Shown: positions 43,805 through 53,269 of the stretch, piece by piece | How the letters are laid out: every line of letters begins with the position of its first letter | Numbering within the stretch: position 1 is the stretch's first letter | Assembly: GCF_030813595.1 (NCBI RefSeq) | Contig: NZ_JAUSUH010000001.1 | Span: 248,001 to 312,000, forward strand | Source of the DNA: Ancylobacter vacuolatus | GTDB taxonomy: Bacteria; Pseudomonadota; Alphaproteobacteria; Rhizobiales; Xanthobacteraceae | Reading direction: 5' to 3' | DNA: 64,000 nt | Notes under the pieces: model-generated | Told to the model about the DNA's origin: nothing | Databases searched by the model: none | The model's input: only the letters and a program-made list of their open reading frames with translations | Translations under genes and position numbers: made by a program

Positions 43805-44755
43805 GTGGTCCCTGCCCCGATGTCCAGTCCCGCCAGCGCCGCCATCATCCAGGTTGTGGCTCAAACCCATGACCTGCTCGGCGAGGCGCCGCTCTGGCAC
43901 CCGCTGGATGGTTGCCTGTACTGGCTCGATCTCGTCGGAGCGCGCCTGCATCGCCTGGCGGCGCAAAGCATTGTCGAGACGCGGCAGATCGACCGTCCTT
44001 CGCCGCTCGGCTCCATTGTCGCCGGCCCGGTTGCCGGCAGCCTCATCCTGTCCGCCCTTGACGGGCTTTGGCTCTATGAGTGGGCCTCCAACACGCTGGA
44101 GCCGCTGTGCCATCCGGAAGCGCCGCGCGACGGCATCTCCTACAATGACGCCAAGGTCGATCGCGCCGGGCGGCTGTGGATCGGCACCAGCGATCTGGCG
44201 GAGCAGGAACCGCGCGGGGCGCTCTGGTGCTGGACGCCGGGCGCCCCGCCGGTCTTGGCGGATGCCGGCTTTACGGTGGTCAATGGTCCCGCCTTCTCGC
44301 CTGACGGGTGCACCCTCTATCTGAGCGACAGCGTGGATCGGCGCATCCTGGCCTATGATCTCGCGCCAGACGCCTCGCGGCTCACCAATCGCCGTGTGTT
44401 TGCTGTGATGGCGGAGGATGAAGGCTATCCGGATGGGTTGACGGTCGATACCGACGGCGGCGTCTGGGTGGCGCATTGGGATGGCTGGCGTATCACTCGT
44501 TTCTCCCCACAGGGCGAGCGCAGCTTGCGGGTGCCGATGCCGGCCCCGCGCATCACAAGCCTCACTTTTGGTGGAGACGGACTGGCGACGCTGTTCGCGA
44601 CAAGTGCCCGGCTGGAGCTGGAAGGCCCGATGCTTCAGGCGGCTCCGCTATCCGGCTCCCTCTTCGCTGTGGATGTCGGCTTTGCCGGCGTCGCGGAACG
44701 GCCTTTCATGCCGAGCTTGCCCAAGCGCGCCGAGGAAGACCGTCCTTTCCGATAG
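43805..44755 (+). CDS. SMP-30/gluconolactonase/LRE-family lactonase
   Basis: 316 aa six-bladed beta-propeller. Typical segments: LGEAPLWHPLDGCLYWLDLVGARLHR (metal Glu), ISYNDAKVDRAGRLWIGTSD (Asn/Asp ligands), VVNGPAFSPDGCTLYLSDS and EGYPDGLTVDTDGGVWVAHWDGWRI (Asp ligand). Such enzymes hydrolyse aldonolactones to aldonic acids, the step between sugar dehydrogenase and dehydratase. GTG 43805 has GGGAGG at good spacing; ATG 43820 is an alternative. Last gene of the second island operon. Confidence 0.9.
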   Translation: MVPAPMSSPASAAIIQVVAQTHDLLGEAPLWHPLDGCLYWLDLVGARLHRLAAQSIVETRQIDRPSPLGSIVAGPVAGSLILSALDGLWLYEWASNTLEPLCHPEAPRDGISYNDAKVDRAGRLWIGTSDLAEQEPRGALWCWTPGAPPVLADAGFTVVNGPAFSPDGCTLYLSDSVDRRILAYDLAPDASRLTNRRVFAVMAEDEGYPDGLTVDTDGGVWVAHWDGWRITRFSPQGERSLRVPMPAPRITSLTFGGDGLATLFATSARLELEGPMLQAAPLSGSLFAVDVGFAGVAERPFMPSLPKRAEEDRPFR

Positions 44756-44829
44756 CCGCTCCGACGTCGCGGTGTTAGTGCGAGCTATGGGCAATCACGT
44801 CCGGAACGGTCTGACAGGAGCTCGGCGAA

Positions 44830-45312
44830 TTGAGCGTGGCGTTTGCAAAGGAAGAAAGTGCCGAGGCAGCATCGGAGACCATTCTCCCGCCGCGCCCGAT
44901 TTCCGATCGGACCAATCTTGTCACCGAGCTTGGCCTGCATATGCTGCAGGAAGAGTTGGCCGGCGCTCGGCGCGCGCTAGCGGCGGCCCAAGCAATTGAA
45001 GACATCAATGAAAGGCGCCGGCAGTCGGCGATACCCATCCGCGACATCAGCTACTTTTCCCAGCGCGTCGAGACAGCCCGGGTCTCCTCGACGCCATCCT
45101 CAAACGACATCGTTGCGTTCGGTCACACCGTTCGCTTCGAGCGTGATGATGGACGCGTGCAGACCTACCGCATTGTAGGGGAGGATGAAGCGAACCCCAC
45201 GCTGGCGACGATTTCGCACGGTTCTCCTGTTGCCATTGCATTGATGGGCAAGGCCGTTGGCGACGTTGTCCAACTCGGGCGGCACAGTCTCGAAATCCTC
45301 TCTGTCTCCTGA
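44830..45312 (+). CDS. GreA/GreB-family transcription factor-like protein
   Basis: 160 aa from TTG 44830 with AGGAG upstream. A coiled-coil-like N-terminal part (LVTELGLHMLQEELAGARRALAAAQAIEDINERRRQ) and C-terminal GreA/B domain (VAFGHTVRFERDDGRVQTYRIVGEDEANPTLATISHGSPVAIALMGKAVGDVVQL) are visible. True Gre factors bring acidic coiled-coil tips into the RNA polymerase secondary channel to rescue backtracked complexes. Here the N-terminal coil is short and irregular, so it may be a Gre paralogue with a different role. It stands alone between the island and efp. Confidence 0.8.
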   Translation: MSVAFAKEESAEAASETILPPRPISDRTNLVTELGLHMLQEELAGARRALAAAQAIEDINERRRQSAIPIRDISYFSQRVETARVSSTPSSNDIVAFGHTVRFERDDGRVQTYRIVGEDEANPTLATISHGSPVAIALMGKAVGDVVQLGRHSLEILSVS

Positions 45313-45435
45313 TTGATCCAAGCCCGATTGATCGAGGCCAGCGGCCACCTCGTTCCACCAAAAAGGCGGATGATGCGGGGGGCAGGTCGTTCATAGCGAA
45401 AGCCGCGCCGCAAGAACGGGCTCCGCGTCGAAACA

Positions 45436-45466
45436 AAAAAAGCCCGGCACTTGGCCGGGCTTTTTG
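45436..45466. terminator. Bidirectional Rho-independent terminator
   Basis: AAAAAGCCCGGC (45437-45448) pairs with GCCGGGCTTTTT (45454-45465) around a 5 nt loop. A-runs on one side and T-runs on the other make it work both ways. It serves efp on the minus strand and probably the Gre-like gene on the plus strand. Confidence 0.9.
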
Positions 45467-45486
45467 ATTGGATCCGTCAGAGGCGC

Positions 45487-46056
45487 TCAGTCCTTGGCGC
45501 GCTCGACATAGGAACCGTCGGCGGTCATCACCACGATGCGGGTACCGACCGCGATGTGCGGGGGCACGGCCGAGCGGACACCGTTGGAGAGGATGGCGGG
45601 CTTGTAGGAGGAGGAGGCGGTCTGGCCCTTCATCGCCGGCTCGGTTTCCACCACTTCGAGCACCATGCGCTGCGGCAGCTCGATGGCGATGGCGACGCCC
45701 TCATGCACCGACAGATGCACGTGCATGCCGTCGCTGAGATAAGCGGCCTGCTCGCCGATCACATCCGGCGACACCGCGATCTGGTCGTAGTTTTCCGGGT
45801 TCATGAAGTGGAAGCCTTCACCGTCCGAATAGAGGAAGGTGTAGGGACGGTCCTCGACGAGGGCGCGCTCCACTTGCTCGGTGGTGCGGTAGCGCTCGGA
45901 GACCTTGGTGCCGTCGGAGATGCGGCGCATGTCGAGCTGCGTCACCGGCGTGCCCTTGCCGGGATGGATATTCTCGGCGGTGAGCACGACATAGAGCTTG
46001 CCGTCCATGTCGACCACGTTGCCCTTGCGCAGCGTGCTGGCGATGACCTTGACCAT
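45487..46056 (-). CDS. efp: Elongation factor P
   Basis: 189 aa. Relieves ribosome stalling at polyproline stretches. Three OB-like domains; Lys34 in the loop IHPGKGTP is the residue that EpmA lysylates in other bacteria. C-terminal [27 protein letters not shown] matches the family. Divergent from epmA across 134 bp, so factor and modifier are neighbours. A strong terminator follows. Confidence 0.97.
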   Translation of the reverse strand: MVKVIASTLRKGNVVDMDGKLYVVLTAENIHPGKGTPVTQLDMRRISDGTKVSERYRTTEQVERALVEDRPYTFLYSDGEGFHFMNPENYDQIAVSPDVIGEQAAYLSDGMHVHLSVHEGVAIAIELPQRMVLEVVETEPAMKGQTASSSYKPAILSNGVRSAVPPHIAVGTRIVVMTADGSYVERAKD

Positions 46057-46190
46057 TGCGGTCCTCTGGCTGTTGGGTGCGCCGCATCGCGCGGGGCACC
46101 GCTGGGATTCCGTTGCGGCCTCCTATACAAGCGCGCCCGCTTTCCGCCAACCCCGCCCGCAGCCCCCACTGCGCGCGCCGGAGCATCGCC

Positions 46191-47234
46191 ATGTCCGTAT
46201 CCGCCTCGCCCTGGTGGTCGCCCGAGAGCCATGCCGACCGGCGCCCCTTCCTGCTGGCGCGGCAGAAGATCCAGGCCGCGCTACGCGCCGCCTTCATCGA
46301 GCGGGACTTCATCGAAGTTGAGACGCCGATCCTGCAGGTCTCGCCCGGCAACGAAACCCATCTGAAGGCCTTCTCCACCGAGCTTGAGCGGCCGGACGGC
46401 TCGCGGGCGCCGCTCTATCTCCACACCTCGCCGGAATTCACCGCCAAGAAGCTGCTGGCGGCCGGCGAGCAGCGGCTCTTCACCTTCGCCCGCGTCTTCC
46501 GCAATGGCGAGCGTACGCCGCTGCACCATCCCGAGTTCACCATGCTGGAATGGTACCGCGCGCATGAGGGCTATGAGGCGCTGATGGACGATTGCGCGGC
46601 GCTGATGGCCGTGGCCGCGCGGATGGTGGGGGCGCCCGTCTTCCAGTTCGACGGCCTGTCCTGCGACGTGACGCTGGCGCCCGAGCGGCTCACCGTCACG
46701 CAGGCCTTTTCCCGCTTCGCCGGCATCGATCTGATGGCAACCGTCGGCGCGGGCGGCAACGACCGCGATGCCCTCTGGCAGGCCGCGCGCGCCGCCGCCA
46801 TCCGTGTGGCGCCCGATGACACATGGGCCGATGTCTTCACCCGGGTGATGGTGGAGAAGATCGAGCCGCATCTGGGTATCGGGCGCCCGACGATACTGTG
46901 CGACTACCCGACCTCAGAGGCCGCCCTGGCGCGACCGAAACCGTCAGACCCGCGGGTGGCGGAGCGATTCGAGCTCTATGTCTGCGCGGTCGAACTCGCC
47001 AATGGCTTCGGCGAACTCACCGACCCGGCCGAGCAGCGCCGCCGCTTCGATACGTGGATGGACGAGAAGGAGCGCCTCTATGGCGAGCGCTACCCCGTCG
47101 ACGAGGATTTTCTCGCCGCCCTCGCTCAGATGCCGGAAGCCTCGGGCATCGCGCTCGGCTTTGACCGGCTGGTGATGCTGGCGGCCGGCGCGCGGCGGAT
47201 CGAGGACGTGCTGTGGGCGCCGGTCGCACCCTGA
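46191..47234 (+). CDS. epmA: EF-P lysine lysyltransferase
   Basis: 347 aa. Class II lysyl-tRNA synthetase-like catalytic domain without the anticodon-binding domain, the hallmark of EpmA (GenX/PoxA). Motifs: FIEVETPILQVSPGNETHLKAF, YLHTSPEFTAKKLLAAG (motif 2 region), FRNGERTPLHHPEFTMLEWYR, ELANGFGELTDPAEQ and GIALGFDRLVMLAAG (motif 3). It attaches (beta-)lysine to Lys34 of EF-P. ATG 46191 chosen; the frame is open upstream through the promoter region. No epmB (lysine aminomutase) lies in the window. Confidence 0.95.
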   Translation: MSVSASPWWSPESHADRRPFLLARQKIQAALRAAFIERDFIEVETPILQVSPGNETHLKAFSTELERPDGSRAPLYLHTSPEFTAKKLLAAGEQRLFTFARVFRNGERTPLHHPEFTMLEWYRAHEGYEALMDDCAALMAVAARMVGAPVFQFDGLSCDVTLAPERLTVTQAFSRFAGIDLMATVGAGGNDRDALWQAARAAAIRVAPDDTWADVFTRVMVEKIEPHLGIGRPTILCDYPTSEAALARPKPSDPRVAERFELYVCAVELANGFGELTDPAEQRRRFDTWMDEKERLYGERYPVDEDFLAALAQMPEASGIALGFDRLVMLAAGARRIEDVLWAPVAP

Positions 47235-47240
47235 ACGGGC

Positions 47241-47909
47241 TCAGCCCAGCGCGTCGATATGGCCGCGCACCTTGGCGAAGACGGCGTGGAACATCGGGGT
47301 CGTCAGCACCCCGGTATTCGTGTTGTAGCGCGAGCAGTGGTAGCTGTCGAAAAGCACCAGATTGCCCAGCCGGTGCACGGCGCCATGGGCGAATTTGTGG
47401 TGCGAGAGCCGTTCGCCATGCGCGGCCAGCACCTGATCATGGGCGATCTTGCCCAGCGCGACAATGGCGCTGAGGCTCGGAAGCAGGCCGATCGTGGCGG
47501 AGAAGAACGGGCGGCAGGTCCGTATCTCTTCGGTGGTCGGCTTGTTCTCCGGCGGCACGCAGCGCACGGCATTGGTGAGGCGCGCATCGACCAGCCGCAG
47601 CGAATCGTCGGGCCGGGCCTCGAACGTGCCGGTGGCAAAGCCGAATTTGATCAGCGTCGAATAGAGCAGCTCGCCCGCATAATCGCCGGTGAACGGGCGG
47701 CCGGTGCGGTTGGCCCCGCGCAGCCCCGGCGCCAGGCCGACGATCAGCAGCCGTCCGTCGACCGGCCCGAAGGAGGGCACCGGCGCGTTGTGCCAGCCGG
47801 GCTCCTGCTCCCGCCAATGGTCACGGAAGGCGACGAGGCGCGGGCATAGCGGGCAGTCGCGCGGCGGCTCGGGCGCCGCCACCGCCGGGGAGCCGTCGAG
47901 CGTCGCCAT
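47241..47909 (-). CDS. Uracil-DNA glycosylase, family 5 (UDGb type)
   Basis: 222 aa. Excises uracil and some deaminated bases from DNA. Family-5 motifs: GLAPGLRGANRTGRPFTGDYAG (water-activating loop) and DSYHCSRYNTNTGVLT (the His-containing minor-groove loop). Cys residues in CPLCPRL, RCVPPE and CRPFF fit the iron-sulfur site of this family. Converges on epmA with 6 nt between stops. Confidence 0.93.
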   Translation of the reverse strand: MATLDGSPAVAAPEPPRDCPLCPRLVAFRDHWREQEPGWHNAPVPSFGPVDGRLLIVGLAPGLRGANRTGRPFTGDYAGELLYSTLIKFGFATGTFEARPDDSLRLVDARLTNAVRCVPPENKPTTEEIRTCRPFFSATIGLLPSLSAIVALGKIAHDQVLAAHGERLSHHKFAHGAVHRLGNLVLFDSYHCSRYNTNTGVLTTPMFHAVFAKVRGHIDALG

Positions 47910-47914
47910 TGGGC

Positions 47915-48520
47915 TCAGGCGTCCGCCGTGTCGTCGTCGGAGGAGGGCGCCGGTGTGCGACGTTCCAGGAAGCGGGGCGTCTCCTGCATGCGGCCGGAAC
48001 GGTCCGCCGGGTCGCGGCCGACGCGGGCCTGCAGGTCCACCAGGTCGAGGAATATGTCCGCCTGCCGGCGCAGTTCGTCGGCGATCATCGGCGGCTGGGT
48101 GTGGATGCTGGAGACCACCGTCACCCGCACGCCCTTGCGCTGCACCGCCTCGACCAGCGAACGGAAATCGCCGTCACCGGAAAAGATCACGATGTGGTCG
48201 ACATGGTCGGCCAGTTCCATGGCGTTGACCGCCAGCTCGATATCCATGTTGCCGCGCACCCGGCGGCGGCCCTGGCTGTCGGTGAACTCCCGCGCCGGCT
48301 TCGTGACGACCGAATAGCCATTGTAATCCAGCCAGTCGAGCAGGGGGCGGATCGACGAATATTCGGTGTCTTCGACCAGCGTGGTGTAATAGAACGCCCG
48401 CAGAACGTAGCCGCGCCCCTGGAAGTCCTTCAACAGGCGCTTATAGTCGATATCGAAGCCGAGCGACTTGGTGGCGGAGTACAGATTTGCCCCATCAATA
48501 AAGAGGGCGATCTTTTCCAT
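47915..48520 (-). CDS. NYN (LabA/DUF88) domain protein, putative RNase
   Basis: 201 aa. NYN/PIN-like fold with the acidic metal-site residues expected of a ribonuclease: MEKIALFIDGANLY, RVRGNMDIELAVNAMELAD and IVIFSGDGDFRSLVEAVQRKGVRVTVVSS. A conserved neighbour of rpoZ-rsh in Rhizobiales. ATG 48520 gives the domain start; an upstream ATG at 48532 adds four residues. Nuclease activity is predicted from family only. Confidence 0.87.
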   Translation of the reverse strand: MEKIALFIDGANLYSATKSLGFDIDYKRLLKDFQGRGYVLRAFYYTTLVEDTEYSSIRPLLDWLDYNGYSVVTKPAREFTDSQGRRRVRGNMDIELAVNAMELADHVDHIVIFSGDGDFRSLVEAVQRKGVRVTVVSSIHTQPPMIADELRRQADIFLDLVDLQARVGRDPADRSGRMQETPRFLERRTPAPSSDDDTADA

Positions 48521-48777
48521 GCCGTTGACCATAATGATAAAATACCCGGACTGATAAATCTGGATCGGTCGCGGACGCCCCGACGACGCAGGGCCCCGTC
48601 CGCCGCCTATAGACATAACCGATTTATGGCGACGGCGAGACGAAGCGGCCTGTTGTCCGCGGCTTTTAATCGCTTGATCGTGAGCGGCCCGACCGCACAC
48701 CCGGCTGGGAAAGCTTGCCCCTGAGGCCGGATTGGTTTAAGGACCCCGCTTCCTTATCCCGTCAGGAGTGCCGAAGC

Positions 48778-49167
48778 ATGGCTCGCGTCACCGTCGAGGA
48801 CTGCATCGACAAGGTCGACAATCGCTTCGAGCTGGTCCTTCTTGCCGGCCACCGGGCGCGCGCCATCGCGTCCGGCGCGCCGATCACGGTTGACCGTGAC
48901 AACGACAAGAACCCGGTTGTGGCCCTGCGCGAGATCGCCGACGAGACCGTCTCGCCGGAAGATCTGCGCGAGGAACTGATCCACTCGCTCCAGAAGTTCA
49001 CCGAGGTGGACGAGCCGGAACCCGAGGCCGTCCCCATGATTGCCTCATCCCATTCGTCGGGCGGCGACGATTCCGACGTCATGCTCGACCGCATGACCGA
49101 GGAAGAACTGCTCGCCGGCCTGCAGGGCCTTGTGCCGCCCGAGCCGAGCGACGACGACGAAGGCTGA
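48778..49167 (+). CDS. rpoZ: RNA polymerase omega subunit
   Basis: 129 aa. [63 protein letters not shown] is the conserved omega core that wraps the beta-prime C-terminus. The acidic C-terminal tail (ending PEPSDDDEG) is the longer alphaproteobacterial form. AGGAG precedes ATG 48778. A terminator follows, so it is separately transcribed from rsh although next to it; omega is part of the ppGpp site 1 in proteobacterial polymerase. Confidence 0.97.
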   Translation: MARVTVEDCIDKVDNRFELVLLAGHRARAIASGAPITVDRDNDKNPVVALREIADETVSPEDLREELIHSLQKFTEVDEPEPEAVPMIASSHSSGGDDSDVMLDRMTEEELLAGLQGLVPPEPSDDDEG

Positions 49168-49219
49168 TCAGGTGGGCTGATCGGTTTCGGGCTTGTCGCC
49201 TGAACCCAAATCACGCAAG

Positions 49220-49247
49220 CGGCCCGGCCATGTGCCGGGCCGTTTCC
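49220..49247 (+). terminator. Rho-independent terminator after rpoZ
   Basis: CGGCCCGGC (49220-49228) pairs with GCCGGGCCG (49234-49242) across a 5 nt loop, followed by TTTCCGTTT. It lies 53 nt after the rpoZ stop. Confidence 0.85.
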
Positions 49248-49351
49248 GTTTAGCCTGCCTTTTCCACGACATGCGGCTTGCGCTGGCCGGGCTTGCGGAC
49301 GATATCTAGCCCAGCGGCCGCCTCGGTCGATCCTTTTCGCGAGTCCCTGTC

Positions 49352-51553
49352 ATGATGCGGCAGTACGAGCTCGTCGAGCGCGTGCGCCGGTACAATCCCA
49401 ATACCGACGAAGCGCTGCTCGATCGCGCTTACGTCTATGCGATGCGTGCCCACGGCACGCAGAAACGCGCCTCGGGCGATCCCTATTTTTCGCACCCGCT
49501 TGAAGTCGCCGCCATCCTCACCGACCTCAAGCTTGACGACGCCACCATCGTGGCGGCGCTCCTGCACGACACGATCGAGGATACCGACGCCACTCGCGAG
49601 GAGATCGACCGCATCTTCAGCCCGCAGATCGGCGCGCTGGTCGAGGGCCTGACCAAGATCAAAAAGCTCGATCTGGTGTCCAAGCAGGCCAAGCAGGCCG
49701 AGAATCTGCGCAAGCTGCTGCTCGCCATCGCCGATGATGTGCGCGTGCTGCTGGTGAAGCTCGCCGACCGCCTGCACAATATGCGGACGCTCAAATGGGT
49801 GCCGGAGGAAAAGCGCTCCCGCGTCGCCCAGGAGACGCTCGACATCTATGCGCCGCTCGCCGGGCGCATGGGCATGCACGACATGCGCGAGGAGTTGGAG
49901 GACCTGTCCTTCCGCCAGCTGTCGCCGGAAGCCTATGATTCCATCCTCGGCCGGCTGCAGGCGCTGAAGGAGAACAATGGCGAGCTGGTCGCAGCCATTG
50001 AGCGCGAACTTTCCGACGCCATCGCCCAGAAGGGCATCGAGGCCGTCGTCACCGGGCGGCAGAAGCGCCCGCACTCCATCTGGCGGAAGATGGAGCGCAA
50101 ATCGGTGGCGTTCGAGCAGCTTTCCGACATTTACGGCTTCCGCATTCTCGTCGACACCGTCGAGGCCTGCTACGCCGTGCTCGGCGTGGTGCACACCAAA
50201 TGGCCGCTCGTGCCGGGGCGGTTCAAGGACTACGTGTCCACCCCCAAGCAGAACGATTACCGCTCGATCCACACCACGGTGGTCGGGCCCGGCCGGCAGC
50301 GCGTCGAGCTGCAGATCCGCACCCGGCAGATGCATGAGATCGCGGAATACGGCATCGCCGCCCACGCGCTCTACAAAGACACGGGCGGCTCCGATCCGCT
50401 GACCCGCGATTCCAACGCCTATGCCTGGCTGCGCCGCACCATTGAATTGCTGGCCGAAGGCTCCAGCCCCGAGGAATTCCTGGAGCACACCAAGCTCGAA
50501 CTGTTCCACGACCAGGTGTTCTGCTTCACCCCCAAAGGCCGGCTCATCACCCTGCCGCGCCGCGCCACCCCGATCGATTTCGCCTATGCCGTGCATACCG
50601 GCGTCGGCGACCGGGCGGTCGGGGCGAAGATCAACGGCAAGATCTCGCCGCTGGTCTCGGAACTGCAGAATGGCGACGAGGTGGAAATCATCACCGCGTC
50701 GGGCCAGACGCCGCCGGCGGCGTGGGAATCCATCGTCGTCACCGGCAAGGCCCGCGCCGCCATCCGCCGCGCCACCCGCGCCGCCGTGCGGTCGCAATAT
50801 GCCGGGCTCGGCAAGAAGATCGTCGAGCGGGCCATCGTGCGCGCCGGCAAGGTGTTCTCCGAGGAGAAGCTGGCGACCTCTGTCGGCCGCCTGGCACGCA
50901 CATCGCTGGAGGATGTCTATGCGGCGGTCGGGCGCGGCGAGATGCGCTCGGACGACGTGGTGAAGGCGGTCCATCCCGAATGGACCGGCCCGCGCCCGGA
51001 GGAGCGCGCCGCGCTCAAGGGCGAAGGCTGGTTCGAGCTGGAGCAGGGCCAGAGCCTGAAATTCAAGATCCCCGGCATCGAGAGCGACCCCGATCCGCTC
51101 ACCGCCATCCCGATTCGCGGCATCAACCGCGAGCTGCCGGTGCGCTTCGCCCCCAATGGTGGCGCCGTGCCGGGCGATCGCATCGTCGGCATCCTGTCGC
51201 CGGGGGAGGGGATCACCATCTACCCGATCCAGTCGCCGGCGCTGCAGGATTTCGAGGAGGAGCCGGAACGCTGGCTCGACGTGCGCTGGGATGTCGAGGA
51301 GGACGACCCGCAGCGATTCCCGGTGCAGATCGTCGTCGTCGCCACCAACGAGCCGGGCTCGCTCGCCCAGATCGCCCAGGTGATCGGCGAGCGCGACGGC
51401 AATATCGAGAACCTGCGCATGTCGTCGCGCTCGGCCGATTTCACCCGGATGGTGATCGACATCGGTGTCTATGACTTACGCCATCTCAACGGCATTCTCA
51501 CCGATCTGCGCGCCCGGCCTGTCGTGTCGAGCGTGGAACGGGTGAACGGCTGA
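49352..51553 (+). CDS. rsh: Bifunctional (p)ppGpp synthetase/hydrolase (Rsh, RelA/SpoT family)
   Basis: 733 aa, the single-Rsh type of Alphaproteobacteria. Domains: HD hydrolase (residues ~25-180; FSHPLEVAAIL, LLHDTIEDT, KLADRLHNMRTL), synthetase (~230-350; DIYGFRILVD, RFKDYVSTPKQNDYRSIHTTV), TGS (~390-450; FHDQVFCFTPKGRLITLPRRATPIDFAYAVHT), zinc-finger/helical region, and ACT (~660-733; IVVVATNEPGSLAQIAQVIGERDGNIENL). HD and synthetase residues both look intact, so it should make and degrade the alarmone. ATG 49355 adjoins the chosen start. Confidence 0.96.
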   Translation: MMRQYELVERVRRYNPNTDEALLDRAYVYAMRAHGTQKRASGDPYFSHPLEVAAILTDLKLDDATIVAALLHDTIEDTDATREEIDRIFSPQIGALVEGLTKIKKLDLVSKQAKQAENLRKLLLAIADDVRVLLVKLADRLHNMRTLKWVPEEKRSRVAQETLDIYAPLAGRMGMHDMREELEDLSFRQLSPEAYDSILGRLQALKENNGELVAAIERELSDAIAQKGIEAVVTGRQKRPHSIWRKMERKSVAFEQLSDIYGFRILVDTVEACYAVLGVVHTKWPLVPGRFKDYVSTPKQNDYRSIHTTVVGPGRQRVELQIRTRQMHEIAEYGIAAHALYKDTGGSDPLTRDSNAYAWLRRTIELLAEGSSPEEFLEHTKLELFHDQVFCFTPKGRLITLPRRATPIDFAYAVHTGVGDRAVGAKINGKISPLVSELQNGDEVEIITASGQTPPAAWESIVVTGKARAAIRRATRAAVRSQYAGLGKKIVERAIVRAGKVFSEEKLATSVGRLARTSLEDVYAAVGRGEMRSDDVVKAVHPEWTGPRPEERAALKGEGWFELEQGQSLKFKIPGIESDPDPLTAIPIRGINRELPVRFAPNGGAVPGDRIVGILSPGEGITIYPIQSPALQDFEEEPERWLDVRWDVEEDDPQRFPVQIVVVATNEPGSLAQIAQVIGERDGNIENLRMSSRSADFTRMVIDIGVYDLRHLNGILTDLRARPVVSSVERVNG

Positions 51554-51619
51554 TAAGGAACCGTTAACCCTATCCGGCGTTTCCTCAGCAGTTCCAGAAC
51601 GCGACCGCAGGAGACACCG

Positions 51620-51808
51620 ATGAGCGAGCAGATCCAGGCCAATGTCCGCATTGTTTCGGGTGTCGCCAAGGTCCTGTGGGGCCGGCTCGTCGGCGATGGC
51701 CACCGTGTCGCCAGCGGCCGCGTCGAGCAGCTTTCGGGGGAAGCGGCGCTGGCCTGCGCCCGCGCCCGCAGCCGCGCCGTGCGCGAAGGCTCCGTCGCCG
51801 GCGCCTGA
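51620..51808 (+). CDS. Conserved small protein of unknown function between rsh and pyrE
   Basis: 62 aa from ATG 51620 with AGGAG 7 nt upstream. Hydrophilic, no signal peptide: MSEQIQANVRIVSGVAKVLW followed by a basic, Ala/Arg-rich helical half (EALACARARSRAVREG-like). No family recognised. A small ORF in this position is, as I recall, common in related genomes, which with the good ribosome site supports coding. Confidence 0.6.
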   Translation: MSEQIQANVRIVSGVAKVLWGRLVGDGHRVASGRVEQLSGEAALACARARSRAVREGSVAGA

Positions 51809-51889
51809 GCGAGCGCGGCGAATGGGTGACGTGGCCCCACGGATGGGCTATCACGCCACCCATTCAGCAACCTGCTCCGGGCGTTCGAA

Positions 51890-52483
51890 ATGACACAAGA
51901 CGAGGTCGTGGCCGAGTTCCGTGCGGCGGGTGCGCTGCTGGAGGGGCATTTCATCCTCTCCTCTGGCCTGCGCAGCCCGATTTTCCTGCAGAAGATGTTC
52001 ATCTTCCAGGACCCGGTCCGCACCGCGCGCCTGTGCAAGGCGCTGGCGGAGAAGGCCGAGGCCGCCTTCGGCAAGATCGATTATGTCGTGTCGCCGGCGG
52101 TGGGCGGCATCGTCCCGGGCTATGAGACCGCCCGCCAGCTTGGCGCGATGGCGGTGTTCGTCGAGCGCGAGGGTGGCACCTTCCAGCTGCGGCGCGGCTT
52201 CACCATTCCGCCCGAGGCCAAGGTGCTGATGGTGGAGGACATCATCACGACGGGCCTTTCCTCGCGCGAATGCCTCGCCTCGATTGCCGAGCACACCTCG
52301 AATGTCGTCGGCGCCGCCTGCCTGATCGACCGTTCCAACGGCAAGGCCGATCTCGGCGTGCCGCTGGTGGCGCTGGCCCGGCTCGACATTCCCGCCTATC
52401 CCGCCGACGCGCTGCCGCCGGAACTGGCGGCCCTGCCGCCGGTGAAGCCCGGCTCGCGCAGCATCCAGGGGGTGAAGGCGTGA
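51890..52483 (+). CDS. pyrE: Orotate phosphoribosyltransferase
   Basis: 197 aa. Converts orotate and PRPP to OMP in pyrimidine synthesis. [42 protein letters not shown] and the PRPP-binding [15 protein letters not shown] identify it. Its TGA overlaps the GTG start of pdxJ (GTGA), coupling the genes. Confidence 0.96.
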   Translation: MTQDEVVAEFRAAGALLEGHFILSSGLRSPIFLQKMFIFQDPVRTARLCKALAEKAEAAFGKIDYVVSPAVGGIVPGYETARQLGAMAVFVEREGGTFQLRRGFTIPPEAKVLMVEDIITTGLSSRECLASIAEHTSNVVGAACLIDRSNGKADLGVPLVALARLDIPAYPADALPPELAALPPVKPGSRSIQGVKA

Positions 52484-53256
52484 CCACGCTCATTCCCCCC
52501 ATCCGGCTCGGCGTGAATGTCGATCACGTCGCCACCATCCGCAACGCGCGCGGCGGCGACCTGCCCGATCCGGTGCGTGCCGCCCAGCTCGCCTGCGCCG
52601 CCGGTGCCGACGGCATCACCGCGCATCTGCGCGAGGATCGCCGCCATATCCGCGACAGCGACATGCGGCGCCTGCGCGAGCAGCTGACCGTGCCGCTGAA
52701 TTTCGAGATGGCGGCAACCGATGAAATGGTCGCCATCGCCCTTGAACATCGCCCGCACGCCGCCTGCCTGGTGCCCGAGCGCCGAGAGGAGCGCACCACC
52801 GAGGGCGGGCTCGATGTCATCGGCGGCGGTATCGACCTCGCCCACAAGGTGGAAAAGCTCGGCGCTGCCGACATACGCGTGTCGCTGTTCGTCGCGCCGG
52901 ACGCCGACCAGATCGCCCGCGCCGCCGATATCGGCGCGGCAGTCATCGAGCTTCACACCGGCGCCTGGTGCGAGCTCATTGCCGCCGGAGAGAGCGACAA
53001 GGCCGAGGCCGAGCTGGCGCGGCTGCTGGCGGCGGCCGGGCAGGGGAGCGCACTCGGGCTTGAAATCCATGCCGGGCATGGGCTCGACTACGCCACCGCC
53101 GAGGTGATGGCCGGCGTCGCGGCGGTGCGCGAGCTCAATATTGGCCATTTCCTCATCGGCGAATCCATCTTCGTCGGGCTGGAAGGCGCCATCCGCCACA
53201 TGCGTACCGCCATGGCGCGCGGCCGGGCTCGCCTCGGCGCGCCGCAGGCGGCGTGA
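52480..53256 (+). CDS. pdxJ: Pyridoxine 5'-phosphate synthase
   Basis: 258 aa from GTG 52480, which overlaps the pyrE stop. Ring-closing enzyme of DXP-dependent vitamin B6 synthesis. Conserved [73 protein letters not shown] and [11 protein letters not shown]. The longer open frame upstream lies within pyrE and is not used. Confidence 0.97.
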   Translation: MTTLIPPIRLGVNVDHVATIRNARGGDLPDPVRAAQLACAAGADGITAHLREDRRHIRDSDMRRLREQLTVPLNFEMAATDEMVAIALEHRPHAACLVPERREERTTEGGLDVIGGGIDLAHKVEKLGAADIRVSLFVAPDADQIARAADIGAAVIELHTGAWCELIAAGESDKAEAELARLLAAAGQGSALGLEIHAGHGLDYATAEVMAGVAAVRELNIGHFLIGESIFVGLEGAIRHMRTAMARGRARLGAPQAA

Positions 53257-53269
53257 GGGAGGGCAGGGC

